Source: Paguma larvata (taxonomy: Eukaryota > Chordata > Mammalia > Carnivora > Viverridae). Taken from it: a stretch of DNA of 64,000 nucleotides. A program made the translations under genes and the position numbers. Positions 45,091 to 56,899 of this stretch are shown here, piece after piece. The stretch covers positions 39,473,030 through 39,537,029 of the forward strand of contig CM057841.1 in NCBI GenBank assembly GCA_030068075.1, in the 5' to 3' direction. Each line of letters starts with the position of its first letter. The first letter of the stretch is position 1. Below the pieces are notes generated by a model. It was not told the DNA's origin. It saw nothing but the letters and a program-made list of their open reading frames with translations, and made no database searches.

Positions 45091-46439
45091 AATTTCTGCC
45101 ATCTTCTAGTTAGGGGATAATACTTGAGTGCTGAAATGTTACTTTTGCCAATCAAACCACAACTGTGGCACATACACCTACTGCCTTCACATTCTCACAT
45201 TCCTCAATCAACTAATCTCATAACACAATAGAGGTCATTTATTCAAATGTTAAAGAGCATTTAAGTATTTTTTAATAATTATATTCTCTCAACTCTCATG
45301 TTCACAATTTTCAAACTAAGTTATCTTCATTTTTGCAGTATTCTTTTTTACCATCCTAAATTTGTTCATTCTTAGTTGATTTCGTTTCTGTGGCCAAATG
45401 CATTTACTCTGTAGCTTTATTTTGTCTTTCATTATTTAAATTTAACTGTTTTCCTTACTCTTACTTTCTTTTTACCACAGTCTAAATATTAAGCCTTCAT
45501 AAATTCATTCATTTTGCCATTTACATTTGGATTTGCATGAGTAGTTTCTAACACCTACACCATTGAGTCTTGACCAGCTTTCTAAGTTTCACATTTGACT
45601 TCGAACTGTCTTCCAGCCTCAGTTTCCAAAAAGCACTTAATATCTAACAAACACCACTCACTGAGACAGCAGTCTTTCCATTTCAAAAATTCACCTGGGA
45701 CAGAAATGAAAATTTCAAAAAATACCTCCTAACACCAGAGAGACTGTAGAGAATATAAAGTCTTTGATAGTAGAACTTAAAAATCTCAGATTGAATATCA
45801 TATCATTAGAGAAATGTCCCCTTACCACCCTGTATAAGTTGCATCCAGATGTTTTAGACTTCAGAGTCTTCTAATACCATGCACATACCACATAGATAGA
45901 TGAACAGATAGACACATACATACATTCATGCACACAGAGTTGGTGTGGTGGTGGCGGTGACGATTTTTGTTGCCATTGAGACTGTGCATAAATTTATTCT
46001 ATTATTTTATTAAAATCCACTCCCAATTACAAGGTTATTTATTACTTACTGGAAAACTTGCAGAGTACAGAATGCCAGGAACAAAGTGGCTGTTCTTTAA
46101 ATGCGTATTTTCTCAGAAACTTTAACATGGTAATAATATACATTATGGATCTCCTGAAAGAGCCTATTATGTGTGTTTTTAAAGTTTGATTCTGAAATGC
46201 ATTCTGTATTCTTCTCTTGGTTACATGGCCAACCTCAAATATTTTCTACCTTCCCCGATGCACACATATGTGTTTATGTGTGTGTGTGTATTTTCCACTA
46301 ATCTCATAAACAAGTGATGATTTAAAGTAAAAATAGTACTGGAGTCCAACAATAAGTATAAGAGACATGATGTTTGGACAGCAAATTCATCTGTCATCAT
46401 CATGATTAACTTTATTAACATCATAAGAAAGTAACGCAA
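45091..46439. other. Unassigned noncoding DNA
   Basis: No gene or repeat family identified. A GATA/CATA-type patch lies at 45893-45935 and a GGTGGTGGCGG patch at 45945. AT-rich. Confidence 0.45.
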
Positions 46440-46690
46440 TATAAAATAACCTCCACTTAATAAATGCCCACTATGAGTTAAGCTTTGGGCTGAGCACTGT
46501 GAATACATGATTTATGAGCCCAATATCAACTTTCTAATTGCTTCAGTGTCACACTAGGTTAAAATCCACAATTATAGATGCACTTAAGAGCCTATACCAT
46601 ACATAAGACAGCATTTGAACTCAGGTCAGACAGTCAAAGGCCCTGTGTTTTCCTGATCACTGTTTCTTCCCTAAACCACTTCTCTTGTAT
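46440..46690 (+). mobile_element. MIR remnant
   Basis: ACTTAATAAATGCCCACTATG, AGTTAAGCTTTGGGCTGAGC, then TTGCTTCAGTGTCACACTAGG, CATTTGAACTCAGGTCAGAC and TCCTGATCACTGTTTC follow MIR sense order (size, 'ggtcacacagctag', 'gaacccaggtctgtctga'). Confidence 0.65.
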
Positions 46691-47379
46691 TGAAAAAAAA
46701 GATAGAAGAGGGGCTGACTCCAAGACATGTGTGTGGATTACATGCTATATTCTAAAATACCTATTCCACAATTTGAAACATAGTAGAGGTTCAAGACACA
46801 TCTATTAAGAACAAATTCCCACCTGAGGGACATACTTGTTAAATATTTACAAAAATGTATTAATTCACCTCGTCAGGTTGGAAGCTCCAGGAAGACTGGA
46901 GTACTTGGAATTTCCAACATCAAATGAAATGACAATACTGGAGATAAAATTTACAGAGGCAGTAGATGTACAAACCAATTGTTCAACAAACACTCACCAA
47001 GCACTATGTGTTAGGCAATCTTTTAGGCTCTCGGGAAATCAAGAGTTATCTATACCTCATAAAGAAGGCTGCTACAGAGCTCAGAAACAGTGGGGTTAAA
47101 GACGAAGAGGCAGGAGATAGATGGTATATTGGCTACATAAATTTAGGTTTTTATAATAAAGCTGCCAAGCTATAATTTAAAACATCATTAAAAAAATCTT
47201 ATCATGTAATTGTTTTTCAAGAAAACAGTTACGTAAATAATCTTTTTTCAAATGGACTTCCACCTATATAGTAGATAGTCTGACTATTACACTTAGCCTT
47301 GTCAGGTAAATGGATGGAATTCCATTCTTGCCTCATTTGCTTTCCTCAATAGTTATTCAATGAAAATAAATAATTCACC
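46691..47379. other. Unassigned noncoding DNA
   Basis: No gene recognised. 46950-47090 reads TTGTTCAACAAACACTCACCA, AGCACTATGTGTTAGGC, which resembles the ancient 'attgagcacctactatgtgcc' repeat; diverged. Confidence 0.45.
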
Positions 47380-47900
47380 TAAATTGTCACAGACTGAAAT
47401 TCAGGATCTTTGCTCACTCCAGACATGAACAGCATAATTACCTGCTAATTGTTCTGTGATTACATTTACCTTTAACTGTCACAACTTTAACAGGGACCTA
47501 ATTGCAGCTCAAATAATAGCTTTCCTCCATCATGTTACCTTCAGCTTCACTGCAATGCAGAATAAAGGTATTTAATTTCTCTGAAACACGATCATTTCAT
47601 TCTGGACATCAAAAAATTTTAAAAAGAAGCAGTTATAAATGAGGAGAGCTCCTGCCATTTGCACTTGTCCAAAAGGGAAATTTATCAGAAGGCACAAGTA
47701 ACGCGCTAATGTGAAAAGACGCGCTAAAAGGACCCATCTAATTGTAAGCTTGTTTTGATCTTTTCTTTGTATAAAGCCCGACCGGTGACTGAAATCTTTT
47801 TAGAGTAATGGTAATTGGGACAGCATGCATCACTGACAAGCACAACTAATATTGTTTATAACTGTCAATACACGATGCCTTCTTAATGAGACGGCTTTTA
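47380..47900. other. Candidate conserved noncoding element (putative developmental enhancer)
   Basis: No repeat family is recognisable here, although the surroundings are dense with repeats. The stretch holds five homeodomain-type cores: TAATTA at 47435-47440 and TAATTG at 47446-47451, 47499-47504, 47739-47744 and 47812-47817. It also holds a directly repeated CpG-rich 9-mer, ACGCGCTAA, at 47701-47709 and 47719-47727, 18 bp apart. Retained CpGs (also CCCGACCGG at 47777-47785) are unusual against the CpG-poor background. No open frame fits a gene. Function is inferred from composition and motif density only. Confidence 0.4.
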
Positions 47901-48629
47901 GCCAGAGGGAGAAGGATTTAGTTAACCAAATGGAGGAAACAGAAACTGGCAAGTATTTCCTTAGACTATTTTCTGTGGTTCTTTCTCTTTCTTTCTCTCT
48001 CTCTCTCTTTAATTTTAAGAAAAATAGTTTGCAGGTGTTTTGTGCTGGTAGTTAGCCTGTTTATAAGCTCTGACTTTCCTTCGGTCCTATGTCTTGCTCA
48101 GTTGAGGTCAGTGGACCTGCTTCTTCCGGTCACAGATTATTCTGAACAGGAAAAAAAGAATACATTAGAAGCTATCCTCATCCGTGGTGAGTGAGGGGAT
48201 ACCAACAGCTTTTGGCCCCCTTAGCCCTGGTGTCTTGGGGAGGAACTTGAGTTAACTAGTCTTTTCAAAAGATCTCAGCTTTTTAAAACAGAAGGTGGGT
48301 GGGAGACTGGTCTATTTTGAAACCAGTGTGTTAAAGAAGTAGTGGTAACACTTCAGGCAAAGCTTCCGTGGTGGTAGCTGATATTAGCAATGAATGCTTA
48401 AGAAATGTGAACAGAGGACTACAATTTGGGACTGCATGATTATTTTCTTGCGTTTCTTTTTCAGGAGACCCAAGTTCCAGCGATGTCAACAAACCGGTGT
48501 GAACCTGTGTGTGTGTAACATTATGTGTATATATGCTATAATTTGCATTAGAAGGTAATTTTGTTTTTACTTTACATATTTTCTATATTTATTTTACTTA
48601 TATTAGTTTATTACAAAAGGTAATAGGGC
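47901..48629. other. Unassigned noncoding DNA
   Basis: A CT-rich microsatellite lies at 47978-48009 (TTTCTCTTTCTTTCTCTCTCT). The rest is without a recognised family and may partly be unique sequence. Confidence 0.45.
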
Positions 48630-48850
48630 AATGGGTAGCATAGAGGCTACGTGCAGGGACTTTGGAGTCAAATAGCTGGAAGTTAGTATGATTGTAATCA
48701 ACTACTTTCACCTTTTGAAATTCAATTTTGGAAAATGTAACATGCAGAAAATTGAAGCAATACTGCATTGTGCTAGAGTAAGGACTGAATGAAGTGATGA
48801 ACTTAAAATATTTAGAATAGTGTCTGGCACACAGAAACACCATTATTATA
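48630..48850 (-). mobile_element. MIR remnant, antisense
   Basis: GGTAGCATAGAGGCTACGTGC, AGGGACTTTGGAGTCAAATAG, ATTTTGGAAAATGTAACATGC, TGAATGAAGTGATGAACTTAA, AGAATAGTGTCTGGCACACAG follow the inverse MIR order end to end. Confidence 0.75.
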
Positions 48851-49289
48851 ATATTACCATTTTATTATTAAACTGTGCCATGCTCTCGTCATCTAGGATA
48901 AAGAATATTTTTCTCCATGATCTGAATCCTATATTTGGCACATTTAAATCTTTTGCTAAGATGTGAACACATTTTATTACACTGTATATAATATGCATGT
49001 GCACATGCTGGGGAGGGTATGTGTGCATGCTATTTATTTAAAATGTTAAACTGCTCTATCTGATCTCAGATATTTCTTTTTTTCACAAGTATTTATACAT
49101 TTATAACATGTATCTGTTAAACGATTTTTGTTTCTCTGTCTTACTGACGGATGTATCAATTTCTAAACTTTATTTGCCAAAAATATTAGTATTGGTGAAA
49201 CTCCACATTGCAGTTTTGTCATCTATTATATATAAGTGAGGCAATACTTTCTGAAATTGTAGTTAACTTACCTCTTTCATCAATTTATA
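48851..49289. other. Unassigned noncoding DNA
   Basis: AT-rich sequence without a recognised family or gene. Confidence 0.45.
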
Positions 49290-49395
49290 CATTGTACCCA
49301 TACCTACACATAGTAACTTTATATTCAATACATTTATACATGGCAATCCTCTAGTTTTATAACATTTCCATCACCTCAAAAAGCTATTCATGTCA

Positions 49396-49849
49396 GAGCA
49401 CCTGAGTTGGCTCAGTTAAGAATCAGACTCTTGGGATGCCTGGGTGGCTTAGTTGGTTAAGCATACAACTTTGGCTCAGGTCATGATCTCATGGTTCATG
49501 AGTTCGAGCTCTGCGTCAGGCTCTGTGCTGACAGCTCAGAGTCTGGAACCTGCTTCGGATTCTGTGTCTCCCTCAATTTCTGCTCTTCTCCAGCTTGCAC
49601 TCTGTCTCTCTTTCTCTCAAAAATAAAAACAAATAAAGAAATAATTTTTAAAAAATTAAAAAAAAAGAGTCAGACTCTTGATTTTGGCTCAGGTTGTGAT
49701 CTGGTGGTCATGAGATTGAGCCCTACATCAGACTCCATGCTGACTGTAAAGCCTGCTTGGGATTCTCTCTCTCCCTCTCTCTGTACCCTCCAGTTGCTCA
49801 TGCACCCACACACACGCTCTCTCTCTATCAAAGTAAATACTTTAAAAAA
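49396..49849 (+). mobile_element. Outer CanSINE (older subtype), interrupted by a younger SINE
   Basis: The head is GAGCACCTGAGTTGGCTCAG, TTAAGAATCAGACTCTTG. After the inner SINE it resumes GTCAGACTCTTGATTTTGGCT, GTAAAGCCTGCTTGGGATTC, a CT tract and AAAGTAAATACTTTAAAAAAG. The imperfect TSD is TATTCATGTCA on the left (up to 49395) and TTTTTCATGTCA on the right (up to 49862). Its own 5' third and 3' two-thirds lie 49396-49433 and 49670-49849. Confidence 0.9.
49434..49664 (+). mobile_element. SINEC_Fc: Inner CanSINE (SINEC_Fc) inserted in an older CanSINE
   Basis: GGATGCCTGGGTGGCTTAG, TTGGTTAAGCATACAACTTTG, GAGTTCGAGCTCTGCGTCAGG, CAGAGTCTGGAACCTGCTTCG, then AAAAATAAAAACAAATAAAG and a mixed A-tail. 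The TSD TCAGACTCTTG is at 49423-49433 and 49670-49680 and belongs to the older SINE. Confidence 0.95.
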
Positions 49850-50195
49850 GTTTTTCATGTCAATCCCCACTTCCACCTCAATGCCAAACAACTACTGATA
49901 TGCAATGTAATCTATCTTTATAGGTTCCCTTCTTCTTAAATTGCATATAAATAGAATCATAGAGTACACAGCTTTTTTTTTGGCATCTGATTTCTTTCAG
50001 TTTATCATTTTTTTTTTTTTTAGTGTTATGCACCTCATATGCATCTGTAGTTAGTTCTTTTAAATGCTAGGTAATACTCCATTAAATGGATATACTCATT
50101 TTATTTATCTATTTAAATATTAATGGATATTTGGATTGCTTTTGACTTGAAATTACTATAAATAATGCTGCTATAAACATTTGCTCCCTTACCTA

Positions 50196-50719
50196 TTTTA
50201 TGAGAATGATTCTTTGGATTCTAACAAATTTAGCTCCTGTTCTCAGAGAAACATAAATGTGTACCTTGCCAGAAAAATGGATTCGGTATCAAGATTCACA
50301 GGATCTTGAACCTGAATGTCACCTACAGTTCCCTGGGTCGTAAAAGCGATTTACACATTCTTATTTCCTTATATAAAATTATAATTATACTATGTTTTAG
50401 AGAAAACGAAGCAAGTGGCTTCAAAAAAAAAAAAAAAACAAAAACCCTAAAAGCTAAAGTTATTTATCAACCTAATCATGATAAACAAACTACACTCAAG
50501 CAGAGTGGCCTGGGGACAAGAAAGAGCTGTGAGCTGCTGTGACATCTGCTATGATGGCAGTGTACAAACAGACAAGATGCAAGAAATCTATACCCCAGGA
50601 AGTGCATAATGTGGTAAAAACAGCAAGATGTTTCAATATAATGACTGGACATCAAGTTCTGAATCCAGGAAAAAAAGAGACAAGAAGTGACATGCATCAC
50701 TAACAATCATCACTGTTTA
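50196..50719. other. Unassigned noncoding DNA
   Basis: No gene or family recognised. A ~16-A run with one C break at 50424-50446. Confidence 0.45.
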
Positions 50720-51345
50720 AGTACAAGTACATGCTGTATGCTAACAGCTATGGAGTTAACAATGAAGTATCAAGCATTGTGCCTGCCCACAGGAACCTAG
50801 AGTTCAGTGGTCCTCAGAGAAATACTCTTCTTATTGAGCTTTTAAAATTAGTGCCAATGTCAACATTCTGGAGCCATTTTAAACTCACTCCCTGTAAGAT
50901 TTATGAAGCTGAGTTGCTTTTAGAAATATGACATAATTATGTGGATATGGTGTCTAACACAGATTAGGCATTTAATTCATTATAGCTGTTAGGACTTGTC
51001 CCATTCCATTACAATCCTGATATAATAGCTGGAGAATGCAATGTATAACTAAGTAACTGCAAGTAATTGATTAATGTTGTAGTGGAAGAATAAACAATGT
51101 GCTTTCTAAGCACAAAGGAGGAAACAGGTGTCATAATCTGGCTGGGTAGGAGTGGGATTCAGGTGAAGTACCAAAATGAAAGAAATCGCAAATTGGGATT
51201 TGGAAGATGAGAAGTTGACAGAGTAGATCAGAAGCAAAGATTAAACACAGAGTATTTGAGACAGAGGAAAAACATGTAATAAGACATGAACGCATGGAAG
51301 TATGTGGAATATTCAAGGACCAAGAAGTTTTCAAAAGTGGCTAAT
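50720..51345 (+). mobile_element. Ancient interspersed repeat (family not named), tentative
   Basis: AACAATGAAGTATCAAGCATT, GTGCCTGCCCACAGGAACCTA, then GGAGGAAACAGGTGTCATAAT and a segment of weak similarity through 51330 resemble the same ancient repeat as at 10832. The sequence is too diverged for certainty. Confidence 0.35.
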
Positions 51346-51559
51346 TCGAATGGGTGTAGCAAAACAAGAAGGGTGGGGTTTGTGCCATGTCAGGGTTTTC
51401 GCAGTCCAGGAAGGCAGGCGGAGGGGACGATCCAGTGCAGCTGATTCCTGGTGACGCTCTACATTACTGTTTTACAGGGAGATGTTACTGTGGCCTGTTT
51501 TTGCATGCTATTTCACGCTGCAGAAAACTTTTCATTTAGCTTTGTTTCATTTGTTCTTT

Positions 51560-51700
51560 AACACTACCTAGACATAGAGGTGTCTTAGTCATCTTTGGCT
51601 TCATTTTTAATCAAGAAAATTTTCCAGAGAGGTTAACAGATTCTCCTAAATCACAGAGGCAGGTAGTTGTCTGATTTAAAGTTAGGACGACTGACTGTAA
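51560..51700 (+). mobile_element. MIR remnant
   Basis: TTTTAATCAAGAAAATTTTCC, AGAGAGGTTAACAGATTCTCC, TAAATCACAGAGGCAGGTAGT and TTGTCTGATTTAAAGTTAGG match the MIR 3' half ('cagagaggttaagtaacttgcc', 'aggtcacacagctagtaag'). Confidence 0.6.
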
Positions 51701-53799
51701 ATGTAATGGTGCTTTTCAGTTTCCCTTGATATTCGAAGTCAGACTAAGTATTAATAAGGAGAAAATGAAGATTTCCAATAATGGTGGTGGTGATGATAAT
51801 AATATTGATTCCCATGGTGTTTTTTGTTTGTTTCGATTTTCTTTTGTTTTGTTCATTTGTTCCCTGGGTTATTTCTTGTACTGTTCTACATTTCAGGTTA
51901 AATAAATGAGTTTTTGTTTTGAAATTAGAGTAAACCTCATGTCAGGCACTTTATTAAGCAATGAGCTCTAGAAGATGAGGAATCTTGAGCCTGCTTTCAT
52001 AAACTTGGTAGATGTCTCAGAGTGGCCATACCATATAGTAAGATGATCACACAAACTGAGTCTACTTCCTATTATACAACATTTACTCTAAATTCAAATT
52101 GTTTGTCCATATCAAGGGATCACAGAAAATTAAAACGACCCTTTATAATCAGTCTCTCTCTCTTCCCCACCCTCCACATTATTCTAGAGAGCAATAAAAT
52201 ACAGCACACCCTCCTTTGCTAGAAAACTACTCTGTAGCACCTTGAGGTGGGCATCACGAGTGGCTGAGTAGCAATTACACGTGGAGGTGTGTCCGTTGTA
52301 GACGTTGGGTTCCCACTGCACAGACAGTCTCATCACCAGAAATGGACAGTGCTGCCTGATAGGCTGCTCCCTGTAAAAGCTGCCTATGCTACGTTTTTCT
52401 TTCCCTTGGACTACATTATGTCGTGCTGCACTTGTCAAACCGGAAGAAGATGGAGGATACTGACGAAGAGAACTGAAGCTGCTTTTTTATTTACTTCCAA
52501 AGGATAGAAGTCATTGTAACATGTATGAGTAATTAGGAAAATAAATAAAATACTTTATAATCTAAAAAGTTATTTTAAATTGAACCATCTACTTTTATTA
52601 CTTCTTTAAGTGATATCAGAACTTAAAGAAGGAATGGATTCTAAATATCTTTAGGGCTCTTCGAGTAGTCTGTTTTACTCAATCTTTAGCTGAGGACAGG
52701 TGATATGAAAGGATGAAAATATCCTTTAGGCACTGCTTAAAATACTCCCAAGGACTTGCTTAATAGTTTCACTATCTAACTTCCATTTAGCTCATCTTCT
52801 GAATCCAGCATTGTGCTGAATTTTTAGAATAGTGACTAAGAGAGAGTTTTTCTATTGTTGAGGTTTTCATCATGGTGGGTGGTAGGGAGAGAGAAAGAAA
52901 GAAATGCGTAATTACCCTGAAATGTGTGAAAGTCTATGGTAGGGTTAATTTGCTACTAAGACCATAGCCCTACAGGGTATTTAGGGTAACCTCACATAAA
53001 TGGAGAAAGTTCGAAAGTATAAGAATCAATTGGAATTAAAACTCTAAAAATCTGAACTGAAAAAAAAAAAGGAATTTCCAGAGAGTAAATCAATGAGCAA
53101 CGGAAATGGCTTTTTGACACAGTCCATGGCCTACTGGCAGATAAGAAACTGTCTAGCGGAGGAGGCAGAGAACTCAAAATAAGCACAGAAATAAATACAT
53201 AATTAATACAATTTTATAAGTATTGAGAAGATAAGTTTAAAGGTGCTGTACAAGAATTTTAGTCTTTGGCTCTTAAAGAGTCAGTAGATTATAAGCACAA
53301 AGACTAATCACCAAATATTCTTCAAGATTAGGGTTTTTTTGTTTATTTGTTTGTTTTGTTTGTTCATTTACCACAGATGATGAAGTGGAGTCCTTAAAAC
53401 TGCACCTGGTTCACGCCATCTTCACCTTAGCTGATCTTTCAATATCAGCAGCCGAGGGATGGAGAGACCCAGACAATTTCAGAAGCCTCAGGAGAAATGC
53501 CATCGACTGTACATAAAGGAGAAGTGAGAAGAAAGGATTTACTGAGCTTATACCAATATTGACAGAAGCGAAATGCATCCAGCCTCTCTTGCAGAGGCCA
53601 AGAGAAGACCAGGGAATGTTGAAAGAGGAACTCAACCCATTTCTTCCCACTCCCCCAGAGGGTAGATACAAAAGTGTATTGTAACCTTGGATAACTGATA
53701 TGTTTCAGGAAATTTAGTTCAATTTTTAAACATAGACTAGAAAGCTCTCAACAAAGCTAGCATTTTCCCCTCAATTTAGTATTTTCACACTTGGGTGAT
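51701..53799. other. Unassigned noncoding DNA, with a CpG-containing patch
   Basis: No gene family recognised. 52245-52450 retains several CpGs (CACGAG, ACACGTGG, TCCGTTG, GACGTTGG, CTACGTT, GTCGTGC, CCGGAAG, GACGAAG), unusual for this AT-rich window. Overlapping open frames exist on both strands there (52184-52438 minus, 52289-52507 plus) but resemble no protein I know. A TTTG-rich patch (53332-53365) is a simple repeat. Confidence 0.45.
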
Positions 53800-53960
53800 A
53801 AGTGAGTTATTCACAGTGCTTCCGAAAACATACTCTTCATTCATTTGTGTAACAAATCGTTCAGTGAGCAACTACAATATGTCAAGCACTACTAGTAAGG
53901 ACTTAGTAATAAGAGTGAAAAGGAAAAGGAGTTCCCATCTTTACCTAGTTCATATGGTCT
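53800..53960 (+). mobile_element. Ancient interspersed repeat of the 'attgagcacctactatgtgcc' type
   Basis: CATTCATTTGTGTAACAAATC, GTTCAGTGAGCAACTACAATA, TGTCAAGCACTACTAG, GAAAAGGAGTTCCCATCTTTA. The same order as at 21205 and 10832. Confidence 0.5.
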
Positions 53961-55069
53961 ACTAGAGAACAGGTTACAACAATTAAACATGTTATAACAA
54001 TGTGAATATGGAATTATAGTGAGATAGGATTTCAGATACTGAATGATAAGGTAGTATAAAGGGTAACACGAGATCTCCCAATATCAGGAGAAAAAAAATG
54101 TAACAAAACCTGAAGGGTTTAAAACATTAAAAATGTGGTGGGAATGCTGTCTAGCAAACGGATGAGTATAGGATCAAACATTCTAATGTCTTCCATATGA
54201 GGAGAAAAAAATCTTCTCTGATGGTCACAGAAGCAGAATACAAAAAAAAAAAAAAAAAGTTAAAGGGTGTCAGATTCTTGTCAATATAAGATATATAATG
54301 ATCAAAACAGTATGATAATGGAAAACTATTCCTTGGCACTGGAAGCATTCATGGTCGAGCTGGAAGATTTCCTAGAGATGGGTCCTGGGTGTGCATATTC
54401 AAATGCACAGGGATAAACTCAGGTGAAAAAGAAAAGCAGGAGGGACCAATTGAAGGGAATGCACACCTTATAAAGCGTTCAATTTTACATTGTGTTAATT
54501 CTGACTTATAAGTTGTTTATGCACAAAGATCAAGTTGAGTGAGGGGGCTACAAGACTTCAGTCTGGTGTACTAGCAGCAAGTTTGTGGCCCTAGTAAGGT
54601 TATCTGAAATATGAAAAGGCAACTTCAAGAGAGGATCTGAAATCATTCATTATTCTCCCTTTGCATCCTGAAAACTAATAGTTTTGCTATTCTCTGATAA
54701 AATTCCATCATCTGGAGAAATACAATGCTAAGCACAATATCCCCAAATCCTTCAAATTATACCCTGCCTGTAACCACTGGTGTGGATGAAAGGGCCAGGA
54801 ATACTCACTAGCCAAGACACCCCAAGTGTCTGAGATCATTGCTGACTTTTAGTTTCATCATCTGCAATTTGGGAAACTTTGTTATAGCAGAGAGTCAGAG
54901 TCCTAAAAGTTAATGTCTTGCTGAATGAGCCAGAACTCTTGTCTGGGCACAAGTAGGTATAGGGGAGATACAGCATTTTGCCCTTATATTCCAGTGAACC
55001 CCTGAACTTCCACTTCTCCTATTGTCACATACTACCCTAGGGAATTCCCACCCCTCCCCCACACTTGTC
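53961..55069. other. Unassigned noncoding DNA
   Basis: No gene recognised. An 18-A tract lies at 54241-54258. 54900-55070 (GAACCCCTGAACTTCCACTTC, CCACCCCTCCCCCACAC) is C-rich with no assignment. Confidence 0.45.
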
Positions 55070-55540
55070 CCTATAATTTTCAGGGGACTAGATAGGAACT
55101 TACAGGACCTCAACCCCTAAGTGATTGTTTCACAAAGGACCACCTGATACAAACTGGGCCAATCATAATCTGACTCCCATGGACGACCATGCTGTAGCTG
55201 GGACAATAATTTCCTTCCCTAGGCTGACTGGATATGTGGAAAAAAGTCTGAGAATTGTCTACTATTGCATACTAGTGAGAATTGTCAAGGGTTATGTTTT
55301 CTATCATGTCAAAAAAGAAAAAAATATTAAAACTGATCATGTAGAGAAAGTAAGGTATATAAAACTGACCCACAGAGAGAAGGCAAAACACAAAAATGAA
55401 AGCTCTGAAAATGCCAACATCCCCATAACCGTTGTCCCAGTGGTTGAGTCCACCCCTCCTAACACAGGTTGGTAGTTTCATGAGATTATTTCAGTATCCT
55501 CTCCATGAACTTTCTTTCTTCATGTAAACTTCCTTATTAT
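55070..55540 (+). mobile_element. Ancient repeat, possibly LTR-like (tentative)
   Basis: CACCTGATACAAACTGGGCCA, ATCATAATCTGACTCCCATGG and GACCCACAGAGAGAAGGC loosely follow a common mammalian repeat with the phrase 'acccaagctgggccaatcagagtc'. No termini or TSD were found. The plus frame of 116 codons inside it (55125-55475) is not considered a gene. Confidence 0.35.
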
Positions 55541-55548
55541 CTATTTTC

Positions 55549-55749
55549 TAATGTTTTTATTTATTATTGAGAGACAGACAGAGCATGAGCACGGGAGGGG
55601 CAGAGAGATGGAGACACAGAATCTGAAGGAGGCTCCAGGCTATGAGCTGTCAGCACAGAGCTCAACGCAGGGGCTCAAACTCACAAACTGTGAGATCATG
55701 ACCTCAGCCAAAGTCAGATGCTTAACCGACTGAGCCACCCAGGCGTCCC
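55549..55749 (-). mobile_element. SINEC_Fc: CanSINE (SINEC_Fc), antisense
   Basis: ATGTTTTTATTTATTATTGAG, AGACAGACAGAGCATGAGCAC, GAAGGAGGCTCCAGGCTATGA, CTTAACCGACTGAGCCACCC, AGGCGTCCC at the end. Full length; TSD not clear. Confidence 0.94.
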
Positions 55750-56234
55750 TTTTTTACAAAGTCCTAATAAACATATCAATATGATCTTACTCAGAATGCA
55801 TAAGTCTAAAATATGTACTGGTAAATAAAACAAACAAAAAAGGACATAGGTCCCTTTTTCTTCTTTTTCTTTAATGGAAAACTCCAACCAAAAGGAAAAT
55901 GAAAGTGTGCTCATTAAGTAAGTAACACACTACGATGAGCAAATTTTATTAGAAGCATTCTACTAAGTGATACGTTTTGTCAGTCCTCATTCCAGCCTCT
56001 GTGAAGCCACTGGCTGCCCTTGAGTCATGTACTAGAAGGACTCCTTAGAAGCTACAGTACTAAAGTTTGTGTTTCTCTAAGGTCACCACCTGGATGCACA
56101 GAGTCCTTAGATGGATACCTAAGAGATAGGGAAAATATAATTAAAAAGCAATCCAAGACCTCTTGTCCTTATATTCCTTGCACCATGTGGGCAATTGCCA
56201 CTTAGTAATATCTGGGCAGATGTTACCGGAACAG
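55750..56234. other. Unassigned noncoding DNA
   Basis: No gene or family recognised. Confidence 0.45.
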
Positions 56235-56470
56235 ATGGCAAACTCAGGGGAAATGTGGTGTCCTGGAGAGAGCAAGGACTTCAAAGACAGAGAGACCAAG
56301 GTTCAAATCTTGTCTTTGCCACTCTCTTTTGAGCCAATGATTTAGTTTCTTTGACCCTCAACGAGTGTAACTATTAAATTCAGTGATTAAGTGAATAATA
56401 CATAAAGCACCTTGACATTCACACAAAATCATGTATATGAAGTGCCTTGCACGTAGTAAAGATGTGATTA
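56235..56470 (-). mobile_element. MIR remnant, antisense
   Basis: GAGAGAGCAAGGACTTCAAAG, ACCAAGGTTCAAATCTTGTC, TTTGCCACTCTCTTTTGAGCC, AATGATTTAGTTTCTTTGACC, CATAAAGCACCTTGACATTC, GTGCCTTGCACGTAGTAAAG match the full antisense MIR ('gacctgggttcaaatcctggctctgccac'). Confidence 0.8.
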
Positions 56471-56734
56471 AAATATTACTTTCTTCCCCAATGGATCCCT
56501 CTAAGACATCTACTGGGACAGTCTAACCAGAAAATTAGAGGAGGTGGGGAGGAGGAAAGAGACAAAGAGGAGGGTTACATAAACTCATTATCATTAGTCC
56601 CAAATTATCTGGCTAAAAGCCAAGATGAGAAAAATTCCATTTCAAAAGCATACATGCTCCCAGCTATAGCTAAAAGCCTTTATGTTTCCATTTCCAAGAT
56701 AACTACTCTCAGGGTGTTTTAAGAATATATGACA

Positions 56735-56867
56735 GGGGTACCTGTGTGGCTCAGCTGGTTAAGCGACCAACTCGATTTCAGCTCAGGTCATGATCTCACA
56801 GTTCATGGCATGGAGCCCCACACCAGACTAGGCACTGACAGCACAGAGACTGCTGGGGATTCTCTCT

Positions 56868-56899
<32 letters not shown>

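Larger units (their letters stand above)
49290..50195 (-). mobile_element. Old LINE-1 3' end, antisense, split by nested CanSINEs
   Basis: Left part: TAACATTTCCATCACCTCAAA. Right part after the SINEs: TTCATGTCAATCCCCACTTCC, ATATAAATAGAATCATAGAGT, GGTAATACTCCATTAAATGGA, TTAATGGATATTTGGATTGC, AATAATGCTGCTATAAACATT. The two parts join into one L1 3' segment when the SINEs and one TSD copy are removed. Confidence 0.85.

Noticed and set aside
49491..49898. 135-codon plus-strand frame as a gene
   Set aside because: It lies entirely within the nested CanSINEs. CanSINE-derived frames with repeated serine-leucine runs recur at every copy in the window.
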